From: Cognatitamlana sp035818475
GTDB lineage: Bacteria > Bacteroidota > Bacteroidia > Flavobacteriales > Flavobacteriaceae
Assembly (NCBI RefSeq): GCF_035818475.1
Contig: NZ_JAYMGV010000001.1
Span: 1,798,001 to 1,862,000, forward strand
Direction of reading: 5' to 3'
Length of the DNA: 64,000 nt
Shown: positions 1 through 8,737 of the stretch, piece after piece
Numbering within the stretch: position 1 is the first letter of the stretch
Layout of the letters: the number at the start of each line of letters is the position of its first letter
The notes under the pieces: model-generated
What the model was told of the DNA's origin: nothing
Databases searched by the model: none
Seen by the model: only the letters and a program-made list of their open reading frames with translations
Made by a program: the position numbers and the translations under genes

Positions 1-1745
1 TAGAATCCGTCATAACCAATAGTAGCGGTAAGCCCTAAATTTTCATTCAAATCCTTAGTAGCTGTTACTAAAGCATTCCAGTTGACATCTTGATTCTGAA
101 TAACGTCATTAATAACACGGCCATTACCAAAACTAGCATCTATAATATCAAAACCTATCTTTCTGGTGTCTGTCCAGTTATCAATAGAGGCAGATGTTTT
201 AAGAGTAATCCAATCATTAAGGTTATAAGTTAGACCCATTTTTCCGATAATACGATTTACATCATCAGTGTTCGAGTTTCTAGAAACGGTAAAATATGGA
301 TTATTGTAAATTCCATCACGGTAACTTCTGTGTCCAGGTAATTCAGAACCAGGGATGTCGTAGAAATAAGACGAAGGATCATCAGCAGCAGCTTGCCCTG
401 TTTTACCGTTACCCATATCAAAAGTTGGTGTATTACGTAATAGACCTAACATTACCCCTGAGATATTTGATCCTCTTTGAACTCTAACCCCTCCAGAGTT
501 GGAATATTGAGCGGAAGCATCTAAGGTTAAATCTTCATAAAGTTTAGCTTGTAAATCTATTCTAAATGTTTTTCTTATGAATTCTTCATTAGGAGCAACT
601 CCATTTTGCACCAGTTTTCCCATTGAGGCACGGTAATTAACTTTGTCAGTACCGCCACTAGCAGAAAGGTTTACATCAAACACATCTCCTGTTTTAAAGA
701 AATTATAGTTGTCATAAGATTGCGCTGCTATTCCGTTTCCTGTTCCAGCAGGCACAAGAGCACCATTTCTGTGGAATGGATAAGAAGTGTCTCCATCATA
801 TTCTAAGTCTGAAATTAAGGGACCCCATGAGTCGCCCTCAAAAGTTTCAGGGCCTCTGTATTGTAATCCACTGCCATCAGGGTTGTGTCTACCTTGAGCA
901 TATGTCCTTTGTAAGTCTGGTCCTTTATTAATTTCAGAAAAACTGGCAGAAGTTCTTAAGGTTACTCTTGTTTTTCCTTGTTTACCCTTTTTTGTAGTTA
1001 TCAAAACAACACCATTATTTGCACGAATACCATATAATGTTGTAGCGGCAATACCTTTAAGGATATTCACAGATTCAATATCACTTGAGTTCATATCAAT
1101 AGCTCTGTTGGAAAAATCCGTACCCCCTAAACTAGAGTTGTTGTTAGTTTGTGTTGGGTCTTCACTATAAGAGTCATTATTGATTGGTACACCATCTACT
1201 ACAAATAAAGGCGAATTGGAACGAGTGATAGAGGTGTTACCACGAATTCTAATGTTTGCTGATGCGCCAACTGAACCAGATGAAGTAGTTACTTGAACAC
1301 CAGCAGCTTTTGCGCTTAATGCAGATACCACATTGGTTTCTTGTGCTTTAGTAATGTCACCAGAATCAACAGATTGAATAGAATAACTTAAGGCTCTAGG
1401 TTTGGCCTTAATACCTTGTGCAGTAATAACTACTTCTTCTAAAGACTCTGCATCTTCTGTTAATGTAACGTTCACAGTATTTGAGGCTCCTACTACAATT
1501 TCTTGAGTTGAGTAGCCAACAAAACTAAAAACCAGGGTATCACCGATTTCTGCTTCAATTGAATAGTTTCCGTCAAAATCTGTTGAGGTACCTGAAGAAG
1601 TACCTTTTACTAAGACAGTAGTTCCAGGTAACGGTAAACCAGATTCATCTGATACTGCCCCTGAAATTGTCTTCTCTTGTGCAAAAGTAAGTTGCACAAC
1701 TAACGCCAGTAATAGCGTTAGAATTCCACTAAACTTTGTTTTCAT
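1..1745 (-). CDS. SusC/RagA family TonB-linked outer membrane protein (N-terminal part, cut by window edge)
   Basis: Reading from the ATG at 1745, 581 codons run off the window without a stop. The product begins with a signal peptide (MKTKFSGILTLLLALVVQL, cleaved near TFAQEK). A carboxypeptidase-D-like regulatory domain follows (GAVSDESGLPLPGTTVLVKG, DFDGNYSIEAEIGDTLVFSF), then a TonB-box-like LEEVVITAQG. The plug carries the SusC signatures NIRIRGNTSI, PLFVVDGVPI and ILKGIAATTLYGIRANNGVV. The start of the barrel is present. SusC proteins import glycans or peptides across the outer membrane together with a SusD lipoprotein. The SusD partner would lie beyond the left edge and is not seen, so the substrate cannot be inferred. 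No clear promoter was found in the 117 bp upstream. Confidence 0.95.
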   Translation of the reverse strand, partial: MKTKFSGILTLLLALVVQLTFAQEKTISGAVSDESGLPLPGTTVLVKGTSSGTSTDFDGNYSIEAEIGDTLVFSFVGYSTQEIVVGASNTVNVTLTEDAESLEEVVITAQGIKAKPRALSYSIQSVDSGDITKAQETNVVSALSAKAAGVQVTTSSGSVGASANIRIRGNTSITRSNSPLFVVDGVPINNDSYSEDPTQTNNNSSLGGTDFSNRAIDMNSSDIESVNILKGIAATTLYGIRANNGVVLITTKKGKQGKTRVTLRTSASFSEINKGPDLQRTYAQGRHNPDGSGLQYRGPETFEGDSWGPLISDLEYDGDTSYPFHRNGALVPAGTGNGIAAQSYDNYNFFKTGDVFDVNLSASGGTDKVNYRASMGKLVQNGVAPNEEFIRKTFRIDLQAKLYEDLTLDASAQYSNSGGVRVQRGSNISGVMLGLLRNTPTFDMGNGKTGQAAADDPSSYFYDIPGSELPGHRSYRDGIYNNPYFTVSRNSNTDDVNRIIGKMGLTYNLNDWITLKTSASIDNWTDTRKIGFDIIDASFGNGRVINDVIQNQDVNWNALVTATKDLNENLGLTATIGYDGF

Positions 1746-1862
1746 TGTATAATTATTTGAATTAGTCAGTATCAAAAATCACAATAAAAAGTTAATAAAA
1801 CAACAAATTTTGGTTAAAATTTGGTTCTGTATGTTAATTTGTAGTGAATTATAAGGTAATAA

Positions 1863-3557
1863 CTAAAAATTAGTCATTAGGCTTAAATGGACTTTTGAGT
1901 TAGAGAGTTTAAAGGAGGTGTTTTCATTTTTGCCGTTTGCATAGTTGAACTTAAATAGGCCAGCTTTGGTTAAAATACCAAAACCGAAACCATATCCAAA
2001 AAGCTTTTGCTCGGTATTTGTAATCTTGTTTTCAAAATAGGCGGCATCAATTATGGAATGTATGTATATAGAATTGCTTAATTGAAGCCTGTATTCTGTG
2101 TTTATTAATCCATACAGTGAAGCAAACAAGCTGTTTTCTTCAAAACCGCGAATTGAATTAATACCACCAAACCTTAGTAACTCGTTTTCAAAGTATGAAC
2201 TGGAAATTAAATATCCCCCATTAACTCTTAAATAGATACTGTTTTTTTGATTAAGATTGAAAATTTTATATGAATCGATTAGAAGCTGTGTTTGTTTTTC
2301 TGAAGTTTCAGATGTTGTTCTGTTTCCAAAACCTGCTTCTGTGGATAGTTTTGAATGTATGGGGAATAAAGCATTATAATTTTGATAAGTTATGTATTGG
2401 TATGCTAAAGTTAAATATTGTGTTCTGTAATCAGTAATTGGTTGTGTTGTATTCTCTGAAAGTAGACTATTTGATTCCATAGCAGTGATACCTGTAGATA
2501 TTTTATGCTTAGAATTGATCTGATAATGTAATTTGGCAGATTGATTTGCTGTTGTAAAAGAAGAATCTTTTCTGAAAATACGCAAGAGCAGGTCAACTCC
2601 AATTGGTGATTTGAAAAGGTAAGGTAAAGATATGTTAGCTTCAAAAATCTGTTGATCATTTTCATCACTTTTGTATAATAGTTTAAAAGATTCTCCAAAA
2701 TTTAAATTGTTGGTTAAATTTAAATTCAGATAGCCGTCAAATTGTAATTTATTGGTTTCCTCATTAGTTCCAAAACCTAAAAAACCGTCAAAGGTGTTAC
2801 TTCTGGACTTTTCTAGGTATAAGAACAGGGCTGTAGAGTCTTTTGAGAATAGAACCTCCGGAGGTTTAATTTCGTTAGCGAAGTTTAAGTTATTTAATTG
2901 TGCTGTTTTGTTTTGAATCTTACTTAGGTTAAAAACCTGCTTAGGTTTTAGTTTTAAAAAATGTTTTATATAAGAACGCGGAAACTTTTCATAACCTTTA
3001 ATAACAATATTATCTATGGTTCTTTTTTGATTTGTTACATCGAGTATTAAATCTGCTTTTAAAGTAGAATGATTTTCTGATCTTATATTGGTCAACTTAA
3101 GTTTAGAAAAAGGAAGTCCGTTTTTAGAAATCTCTGAATTAATATAGGATAAAGCTTTTTCAACTTCAGATATATCCAAAATAAAGTAATCGTTAAAAAC
3201 TTTTCTTGAAATTAGATTTATAACTGATTTGTCAATATCATTTTTATTGTAATGTATATATATAGTGTTGACCTTATTCTTTAGATGAATTTTAGATAAA
3301 AAACTGCTGTCGTTAACCTTTAATAGTTCTGTAAGTTTGTTTTCAATATAGCCTATGTTAAAAAGTCTATTTTGAATCGAGTCAACTTCTGATTTAACAG
3401 AAAGAAAGTTTAAATGGTTTTTCTGGTATCCTAAAGAATCCAAAACTCTGGTTTCAGCTTCCGTAAAACCATCGATTTTTAACTGTAGTTTTTGGCTAAA
3501 TCCTTCTAATGAAAAAAGTGTATATATAATAAGGACAAGAAAAGATGTTTTTTGCAC
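1863..3557 (-). CDS. Omp85-superfamily outer membrane protein with POTRA-like domain
   Basis: 564 residues with a GTG start at 3557, chosen because it gives a complete signal peptide (SFLVLIIYTLFSLEGFSQ) and no ATG fits. Residues about 180-250 resemble a POTRA domain (IDNIVIKGYEKFPRSYIKHF). Residues about 255-564 read as an alternating beta-barrel ending in aromatic Phe. The loop-6 signature of the Omp85/TpsB barrel is visible as GGINSIRGF (IRGF at 469-472). This places it with TamA/ShlB/BamA-type barrels, which insert or export proteins or lipids at the outer membrane. At 564 aa it is shorter than BamA, with probably one clear POTRA, so its exact client is unknown. It is divergent from rpsL and convergent with nothing, and is probably monocistronic. 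Confidence 0.8.
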   Translation of the reverse strand: MQKTSFLVLIIYTLFSLEGFSQKLQLKIDGFTEAETRVLDSLGYQKNHLNFLSVKSEVDSIQNRLFNIGYIENKLTELLKVNDSSFLSKIHLKNKVNTIYIHYNKNDIDKSVINLISRKVFNDYFILDISEVEKALSYINSEISKNGLPFSKLKLTNIRSENHSTLKADLILDVTNQKRTIDNIVIKGYEKFPRSYIKHFLKLKPKQVFNLSKIQNKTAQLNNLNFANEIKPPEVLFSKDSTALFLYLEKSRSNTFDGFLGFGTNEETNKLQFDGYLNLNLTNNLNFGESFKLLYKSDENDQQIFEANISLPYLFKSPIGVDLLLRIFRKDSSFTTANQSAKLHYQINSKHKISTGITAMESNSLLSENTTQPITDYRTQYLTLAYQYITYQNYNALFPIHSKLSTEAGFGNRTTSETSEKQTQLLIDSYKIFNLNQKNSIYLRVNGGYLISSSYFENELLRFGGINSIRGFEENSLFASLYGLINTEYRLQLSNSIYIHSIIDAAYFENKITNTEQKLFGYGFGFGILTKAGLFKFNYANGKNENTSFKLSNSKVHLSLMTNF

Positions 3558-3662
3558 GTTCAGAACAGCTGTATTTTTTTTGTAAATCTAACGGAAATTA
3601 TAGGCTAATAATATAGGAGTTGGGGTAATTTTTACTTTCTATTGAAAATTAATGAATTAGGG

Positions 3663-3693
3663 TTTGAATTTCAAATTTTAATTTCTACCTTTG
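3663..3693 (+). promoter_or_regulatory. Flavobacterial promoter of the str operon
   Basis: The sequence shows TTTG at 3663-3666, a 19-nt spacer, and TACCTTTG at 3686-3693. This matches the Bacteroidota housekeeping sigma consensus TTG-N19-TANNTTTG exactly in both boxes and spacing. Transcription would begin near 3699, leaving a leader of about 38 nt before rpsL. Confidence 0.8.
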
Positions 3694-3736
3694 CACGCCT
3701 CTAAGAAGAGGTTAATAAAATTTATATTAATTATAT

Positions 3737-4111
3737 ATGCCAACAATTTCGCAATTAGTAAGAAAAGGAAGAGCCAAAATAACCAAGAAGAGTAAATCGG
3801 CTGCTTTAGATTCTTGTCCGCAAAGACGTGGTGTATGTACTCGTGTTTACACAACAACTCCTAAAAAACCTAACTCAGCAATGCGTAAGGTGGCAAGGGT
3901 TCGTTTAACAAACGGAAACGAGGTTAATGCATACATCGGTGGTGAAGGACATAATCTACAAGAGCACTCGATAGTATTGGTTAGAGGTGGAAGGGTAAAA
4001 GATTTACCAGGAGTTAGATATCACATTGTACGTGGTGCTTTAGACACAGCAGGTGTTTCAGGTAGAACGCAACGTAGATCTAAGTATGGTGCTAAACGCC
4101 CTAAAAAGTAA
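3737..4111 (+). CDS. rpsL: 30S ribosomal protein S12
   Basis: 124 residues, normal length for S12. It begins MPTISQLVRKGR and contains the two decoding-centre loops, TTTPKKPNSAMRKVARVRLT and RGGRVKDLPGVRYH, with the lysines whose mutation gives streptomycin resistance. It is the first gene of the str cluster, 43 nt downstream of a strong promoter and 21 nt before rpsG. S12 sits at the A-site of the 30S subunit and controls decoding accuracy. Confidence 0.99.
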   Translation: MPTISQLVRKGRAKITKKSKSAALDSCPQRRGVCTRVYTTTPKKPNSAMRKVARVRLTNGNEVNAYIGGEGHNLQEHSIVLVRGGRVKDLPGVRYHIVRGALDTAGVSGRTQRRSKYGAKRPKK

Positions 4112-4132
4112 TTAAAACTTTAAGAAGAAGAC

Positions 4133-4609
4133 ATGAGAAAAAGAGCAGCAAAAAAGAGACCGCTTTTACCGGATCCACGTTTTAACGATCAGTTAGTGAC
4201 TCGTTTCGTTAACATGATGATGTGGGATGGTAAGAAGTCTGTGGCTTTTAAAGTATTTTATGATGCAATTGACATTGTAGAAGAAAAGAAAACTGACGAA
4301 GAAAAAACAGCTTTAGAAATATGGAAAGATGCTTTATCTAACGTTATGCCTCACGTAGAAGTACGTAGTCGTAGAGTTGGTGGTGCTACATTCCAAATTC
4401 CAATGCAAATTCGTCCAGACCGTAAAGTTTCAACGGCAATGAAATGGCTTATTAGTTATTCTCGTAAAAGAAACGAAAAATCTATGGCTAACCGTTTATC
4501 AGCAGAAATTTTAGCTGCTGCTAAAGAGGAAGGTGCGGCAGTTAAGAAAAGAGTTGATACTCATAAAATGGCTGAAGCAAACAAAGCATTCTCTCACTTT
4601 AGATTTTAA
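4133..4609 (+). CDS. rpsG: 30S ribosomal protein S7
   Basis: 158 residues. It begins MRKRAAKKRPLLPDPRFND and carries VEVRSRRVGGATFQIP and WLISYSRKRNEKSM, the conserved rRNA-contacting region. S7 nucleates assembly of the 30S head by binding the 3' major domain of 16S rRNA. It lies 21 nt after rpsL and 6 nt before fusA, so the three are cotranscribed. In E. coli S7 represses the str operon; no obvious copy of that control structure is visible in the short spacers here. Confidence 0.99.
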   Translation: MRKRAAKKRPLLPDPRFNDQLVTRFVNMMMWDGKKSVAFKVFYDAIDIVEEKKTDEEKTALEIWKDALSNVMPHVEVRSRRVGGATFQIPMQIRPDRKVSTAMKWLISYSRKRNEKSMANRLSAEILAAAKEEGAAVKKRVDTHKMAEANKAFSHFRF

Positions 4610-4615
4610 TACGAC

Positions 4616-6742
4616 ATGGCAAGAGATTTAAAATTCACTAGAAATATAGGTATTGCTGCTCATATTGATGCAGGAAAAACTACAACTACAGAGCGTATTC
4701 TTTATTATACAGGTGTGTCCCATAAAATTGGAGAAGTGCATGATGGTGCTGCTACAATGGATTGGATGGAGCAAGAGCAGGAAAGAGGTATTACAATTAC
4801 TTCTGCTGCTACAACTTGTGAGTGGAAGTTCCCTATTGAAAACGGACAACCAACATCTGAAACTAAAGGATATCATTTTAATATAATTGACACACCGGGT
4901 CACGTTGATTTTACTGTAGAGGTAAATCGTTCTTTACGTGTACTTGATGGTTTGGTATTCTTGTTTAGTGCAGTTGATGGTGTTGAGCCACAATCTGAAA
5001 CTAACTGGAGACTAGCTGATAACTATAAGGTGCCTAGAATTGGTTTCGTTAATAAAATGGACCGTCAAGGATCTAACTTTTTAGGTGTTTGTCAACAAGT
5101 AAAAGATATGTTAAAGTCTAATGCTGTGCCAATTGTATTGAATATTGGTGATGAAGCAGACTTTAAAGGGATTATCGATTTAGTAAAAAACCGTGCTATT
5201 GTATGGCATGATGAAACTCAAGGGGCAACTTTTGATGTGATCGAAATTCCGGAAGATTTAAAAGAAGAAGCTCGTAAGTATCGTGCGCTTTTAATTGAAG
5301 AGGTGGCGACTTATGATGAGAACCTTTTAGAAAAATTCATGGAAGATGAAGATTCTATTACAGAAGAAGAAGTGCATGCTGCACTGAGAGCTGCGGTAAT
5401 GGATATGGCTATCATTCCTATGATTTGTGGTTCAGCTTTCAAAAATAAAGGTGTACAATTCTTATTAGATGCTGTTTGTCGTTACTTACCATCTCCAACA
5501 GATAGAGATAATATTGTAGGTACTGATCCAAGAACAGGAGGTGAAGCAGTGCGTAGACCAGATGCAAAAGATCCTTTCTCTGCATTGGCGTTTAAGATTG
5601 CTACAGATCCTTTTGTAGGTCGTTTAGCATTTTTTAGAGCATATTCAGGTCGTTTAGATGCTGGTTCTTATATCTTGAATAACCGTTCAGGGAAGAAAGA
5701 GCGTATCTCACGTATCTATCAAATGCACTCTAACAAACAAAATGCCATTGACTTTATTGAAGCCGGAGATATTGGAGCAGCTGTAGGATTTAAAGATATC
5801 AAGACTGGTGATACGATGTCTGATGAAAAGAATCCTATCGTTTTAGAATCTATGGACTTCCCTGATCCAGTTATTGGTATTGCCGTTGAGCCTAAAACTA
5901 AGGCAGATGTTGATAAATTGGGAATGTCTTTAGCAAAATTAGCTGAGGAGGATCCAACATTTACTGCAAGAACAGATGAAGCTTCAGGACAGACTATTAT
6001 TTCTGGAATGGGTGAGCTTCACTTAGATATTATTGTTGACCGTCTTAAACGTGAGTTTAAGGTTGAAGTTAATCAAGGTCAACCACAAGTTGAATACAAA
6101 GAGGCTATTACACAAGCTGCAGATCATAGAGAGGTTTATAAGAAACAATCTGGTGGTCGAGGTAAGTTTGCTGATATTGTATTTACTATTGAACCAGCTG
6201 ATGAAGGTCAAGTAGGTCTTCAATTTGAATCTATAATTAAAGGTGGTAATGTTCCTAAAGAATTTATCCCTTCAATTGAAAAAGGATTTAAAATGGCGAT
6301 GGTTAACGGACCATTAGCAGGTTACGAAGTTGATGCCATGAAAGTAACATTAAAGGATGGGTCTTACCACGATGTGGATTCTGACCAATTATCTTTCGAA
6401 TTGGCTGCAAAACTTGGATTTAAAAATTCTGCAAAAGCTGCAAAAGCGGTAATAATGGAACCTATTATGAAGCTTGAGGTAATTACTCCTGAAGAGAATA
6501 TGGGGGATATTGTTGGAGATTTAAATAGAAGAAGAGGACAAGTAAGTGATATGGGCGATAGAGCTGGTGCAAAAACTGTAAAAGCTACTGTACCATTATC
6601 AGAAATGTTTGGATATGTAACAACATTAAGAACATTATCGTCTGGTCGTGCAACGTCAACAATGGAATTTTCACATTATGCTGAAACACCTTCAAATATT
6701 TCAGAAGAGGTTATTAAAGCAGCTAAAGGTGTTGAAGCTTAA
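4616..6742 (+). CDS. fusA: Elongation factor G
   Basis: 708 residues, full-length EF-G, the GTPase that drives translocation of tRNA and mRNA. The GTP-binding motifs are complete: AHIDAGKT at 15-22, DTPGH at 92-96 and NKMD at 146-149. A short insertion around 72-86 between G2 and G3 is of the type common in Bacteroidota EF-G. The C-terminal domains IV-V run through VNGPLAGYEVDAMKVTL and AETPSNISEEV. It is directly followed by rpsJ with an 11-nt gap. No tuf gene follows, unlike the E. coli str operon. Confidence 0.99.
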   Translation: MARDLKFTRNIGIAAHIDAGKTTTTERILYYTGVSHKIGEVHDGAATMDWMEQEQERGITITSAATTCEWKFPIENGQPTSETKGYHFNIIDTPGHVDFTVEVNRSLRVLDGLVFLFSAVDGVEPQSETNWRLADNYKVPRIGFVNKMDRQGSNFLGVCQQVKDMLKSNAVPIVLNIGDEADFKGIIDLVKNRAIVWHDETQGATFDVIEIPEDLKEEARKYRALLIEEVATYDENLLEKFMEDEDSITEEEVHAALRAAVMDMAIIPMICGSAFKNKGVQFLLDAVCRYLPSPTDRDNIVGTDPRTGGEAVRRPDAKDPFSALAFKIATDPFVGRLAFFRAYSGRLDAGSYILNNRSGKKERISRIYQMHSNKQNAIDFIEAGDIGAAVGFKDIKTGDTMSDEKNPIVLESMDFPDPVIGIAVEPKTKADVDKLGMSLAKLAEEDPTFTARTDEASGQTIISGMGELHLDIIVDRLKREFKVEVNQGQPQVEYKEAITQAADHREVYKKQSGGRGKFADIVFTIEPADEGQVGLQFESIIKGGNVPKEFIPSIEKGFKMAMVNGPLAGYEVDAMKVTLKDGSYHDVDSDQLSFELAAKLGFKNSAKAAKAVIMEPIMKLEVITPEENMGDIVGDLNRRRGQVSDMGDRAGAKTVKATVPLSEMFGYVTTLRTLSSGRATSTMEFSHYAETPSNISEEVIKAAKGVEA

Positions 6743-6753
6743 AATCTAAGAAA

Positions 6754-7059
6754 ATGAGTCAAAAAATCAGAATAAAATTAAAATCTTACGATCATAACTT
6801 GGTAGATAAATCTGCTGATAAGATTGTAAAAACAGTAAAAAGTACTGGTGCTGTTGTAACTGGACCAATTCCATTACCAACACACAAGAAAATTTTCACT
6901 GTTTTACGTTCTCCACACGTAAACAAGAAATCAAGAGAACAATTCCAATTAAGCTCTTATAAGAGATTATTAGATATTTACTCTTCGTCATCAAAAACAA
7001 TTGATGCGTTAATGAAGCTTGAATTACCAAGTGGTGTTGAAGTAGAGATTAAAGTTTAA
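6754..7059 (+). CDS. rpsJ: 30S ribosomal protein S10
   Basis: 101 residues, MSQKIRIKLKSYDHNLVDKS, with GPIPLPTHKKIFTVLRSPHV, the conserved S10 loop. S10 is part of the 30S head and, in other bacteria, is the NusE transcription antitermination factor. It is joined to fusA rather than heading the S10 operon, and is separated from rplC by a 123-nt structured spacer. The canonical S10 operon is thus split after its first gene. Confidence 0.99.
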   Translation: MSQKIRIKLKSYDHNLVDKSADKIVKTVKSTGAVVTGPIPLPTHKKIFTVLRSPHVNKKSREQFQLSSYKRLLDIYSSSSKTIDALMKLELPSGVEVEIKV

Positions 7060-7073
7060 GTAATAAGCTTACA

Positions 7074-7148
7074 TGTCCCACCGATGCGGTCGCGGGAAAA
7101 ACGGGAAAATACAATTCAAGGCTGAAATGTATTTCGGCCTTGAATTTT
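7074..7148 (+). promoter_or_regulatory. Structured rpsJ-rplC spacer: GC-rich fold plus terminator-like hairpin (candidate r-protein leader)
   Basis: Two elements are visible. First, a GC-rich block (about 7075-7106) in an AT-rich genome folds as CCC (77-79)/GGG (94-96) enclosing ACCG (80-83)/CGGT (87-90), with a second GGGA at 7103-7106 that could compete for the CCC. Second, a near-perfect hairpin with arms 7113-7127 and 7132-7146 (outer ATTCAAGGC/GCCTTGAAT) ends in TTTT, like an intrinsic terminator. Placed before rplC-rplD, this is where an L4-type autoregulatory attenuator would be expected. That role is inference; no match to a known RNA family could be tested. Confidence 0.6.
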
Positions 7149-7182
7149 AAATAACAAATAGTAATAAATTAAATAAATAATT

Positions 7183-7800
7183 ATGTCTGGGTTAATTGGA
7201 AAGAAAATCGGTATGACCAGCATCTTTGATGAAAACGGGAAAAATATTCCTTGTACAGTAATCGAGGCTGGACCATGTATCGTTACCCAAGTCAGAACTG
7301 AAGAAGTTGATGGTTATGAAGCTGTTCAACTAGGTTTCGATGACGCGACAGAAAAAAGCGCTACTAAAGCAGACTTAGGTCATGCTAAAAAAGCGGGTAC
7401 TTCTGTGAAACGCAAAGTTGTTGAGTTCAAAGGTTTTGATGAGGAGTACAAATTAGGTGATGCTATTACAGTTGAACATTTCACTGAAGGTGAGTTTGTT
7501 GACGTGTCTGGTACATCAAAAGGTAAAGGATTTCAAGGTGTTGTAAAGCGTCATGGTTTCGGTGGTGTAGGTCAAGCTACTCACGGTCAGCATAACCGTT
7601 TAAGAGCGCCAGGATCTATTGGAGCTGCATCGTATCCTGCAAGAGTTTTCAAAGGAATGAAAATGGCAGGAAGAATGGGTGGAGACACAGTTAAAGTTCA
7701 AAATTTAAGAGTTTTAAAAGTAGTTGCTGAAAAGAACTTACTTGTTGTTAAGGGATGTGTGCCTGGACACAAAAACGCTTATGTAACGATTAGAAAATAA
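7183..7800 (+). CDS. rplC: 50S ribosomal protein L3
   Basis: 205 residues. It begins MSGLIGKKIGMTSIF and holds the long central loop KRHGFGGVGQATHGQHNRLR that reaches the peptidyl transferase centre, plus GRMGGDTVKVQNL. L3 is an early assembly protein of the 50S subunit. Its stop overlaps the rplD start by one base (TAATG), which implies translational coupling. It is preceded by the structured leader. Confidence 0.99.
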   Translation: MSGLIGKKIGMTSIFDENGKNIPCTVIEAGPCIVTQVRTEEVDGYEAVQLGFDDATEKSATKADLGHAKKAGTSVKRKVVEFKGFDEEYKLGDAITVEHFTEGEFVDVSGTSKGKGFQGVVKRHGFGGVGQATHGQHNRLRAPGSIGAASYPARVFKGMKMAGRMGGDTVKVQNLRVLKVVAEKNLLVVKGCVPGHKNAYVTIRK

Positions 7801-8429
7801 TGAAAGTAGCAGTTTTAGATATAAACGGAAAAGACACAGGTAGAAAGGCAGACCTTTCTAAAGATGTGTTTGCTATTGAGCCTAATAATCATGCAGTGTA
7901 TTTGGATGTTAAACAATACTTAGCAAACCAAAGACAAGGAACTCACAAATCTAAAGAAAGAGGAGAGATTTCAGGGTCTACACGTAAGATTAAAAAGCAA
8001 AAAGGAACTGGTACAGCAAGAGCAGGTAGTATTAAGTCTGGTGTATTTAAAGGTGGTGGTCGTATGTTCGGTCCAAGACCAAGAAATTACAGCTTTAAAC
8101 TTAATAAAAACTTAAAGCGTTTAGCACGTAAATCTGCCTTAAGTATCAAAGCAGGAGAAAAATCAATTACAGTTTTAGAAGACTTTAATTTTGATGCTCC
8201 AAAAACGAAAAATTTTACAGCGGTTTTAAAGGCTTTAGAGCTTGAAAACAAAAAATCTCTGTTTGTGTTGGGTGGGTCAAATAATAACGTATATTTGTCA
8301 TCGCGCAATTTAAAAGGCTCTGAGGTTATAACAGCTTCAGAATTAAGTACTTATAAGATTTTAAATGCAAATCAAGTTGTGCTTTTAGAAGGTGCCTTAG
8401 AAGGAATTGAAACAAACTTAAGTAAATAA
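7800..8429 (+). CDS. rplD: 50S ribosomal protein L4
   Basis: 209 residues with the extended loop GTARAGSIKSGVFKGGGRMF that lines the peptide exit tunnel, and a globular C-terminal half. In gammaproteobacteria L4 is the feedback regulator of the S10 operon. Here the nearest structured leader lies one gene upstream, before rplC, so the same logic is possible but untested. It overlaps rplC by 1 nt and is followed after 7 nt by rplW. Confidence 0.99.
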   Translation: MKVAVLDINGKDTGRKADLSKDVFAIEPNNHAVYLDVKQYLANQRQGTHKSKERGEISGSTRKIKKQKGTGTARAGSIKSGVFKGGGRMFGPRPRNYSFKLNKNLKRLARKSALSIKAGEKSITVLEDFNFDAPKTKNFTAVLKALELENKKSLFVLGGSNNNVYLSSRNLKGSEVITASELSTYKILNANQVVLLEGALEGIETNLSK

Positions 8430-8436
8430 GAAACAG

Positions 8437-8727
8437 ATGAGTATCTTAATTAAACCTATAATCACAGAAAAAGCGACTGCAGATAGCGAGTTAAGAAACT
8501 GCTATACTTTCGCAGTGAACACAAAGGCGAACAAGGTAGAAATCAAAAAAGCAGTTGAAGCTGCTTATGGTGTTTCTGTTGAAAAAGTTCGTACTATAAA
8601 TGTCCGTCCAGATCGTAGTACCAAGTATACAAAAACTGGTATTCAACATGGTAAAACAAATGCTGTTAAAAAGGCAATTGTACAACTGGCGGAAGGTGAA
8701 ATGATTGATTTATACAGTAACATGTAA
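8437..8727 (+). CDS. rplW: 50S ribosomal protein L23
   Basis: 96 residues, MSILIKPIITEKATADSE, with NKVEIKKAVEAAYGVSVEKV and a typical L23 fold length. L23 sits at the exit of the nascent-peptide tunnel and is the docking site for trigger factor and signal recognition particle. It lies 10 nt before rplB. Confidence 0.98.
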   Translation: MSILIKPIITEKATADSELRNCYTFAVNTKANKVEIKKAVEAAYGVSVEKVRTINVRPDRSTKYTKTGIQHGKTNAVKKAIVQLAEGEMIDLYSNM

Positions 8728-8737
8728 TTAAAGACTA

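Noticed and set aside
4628..6223. Several 60-91 codon frames antisense or out of frame inside fusA
   Set aside because: They overlap a full-length conserved gene and show no start signals or recognisable products.
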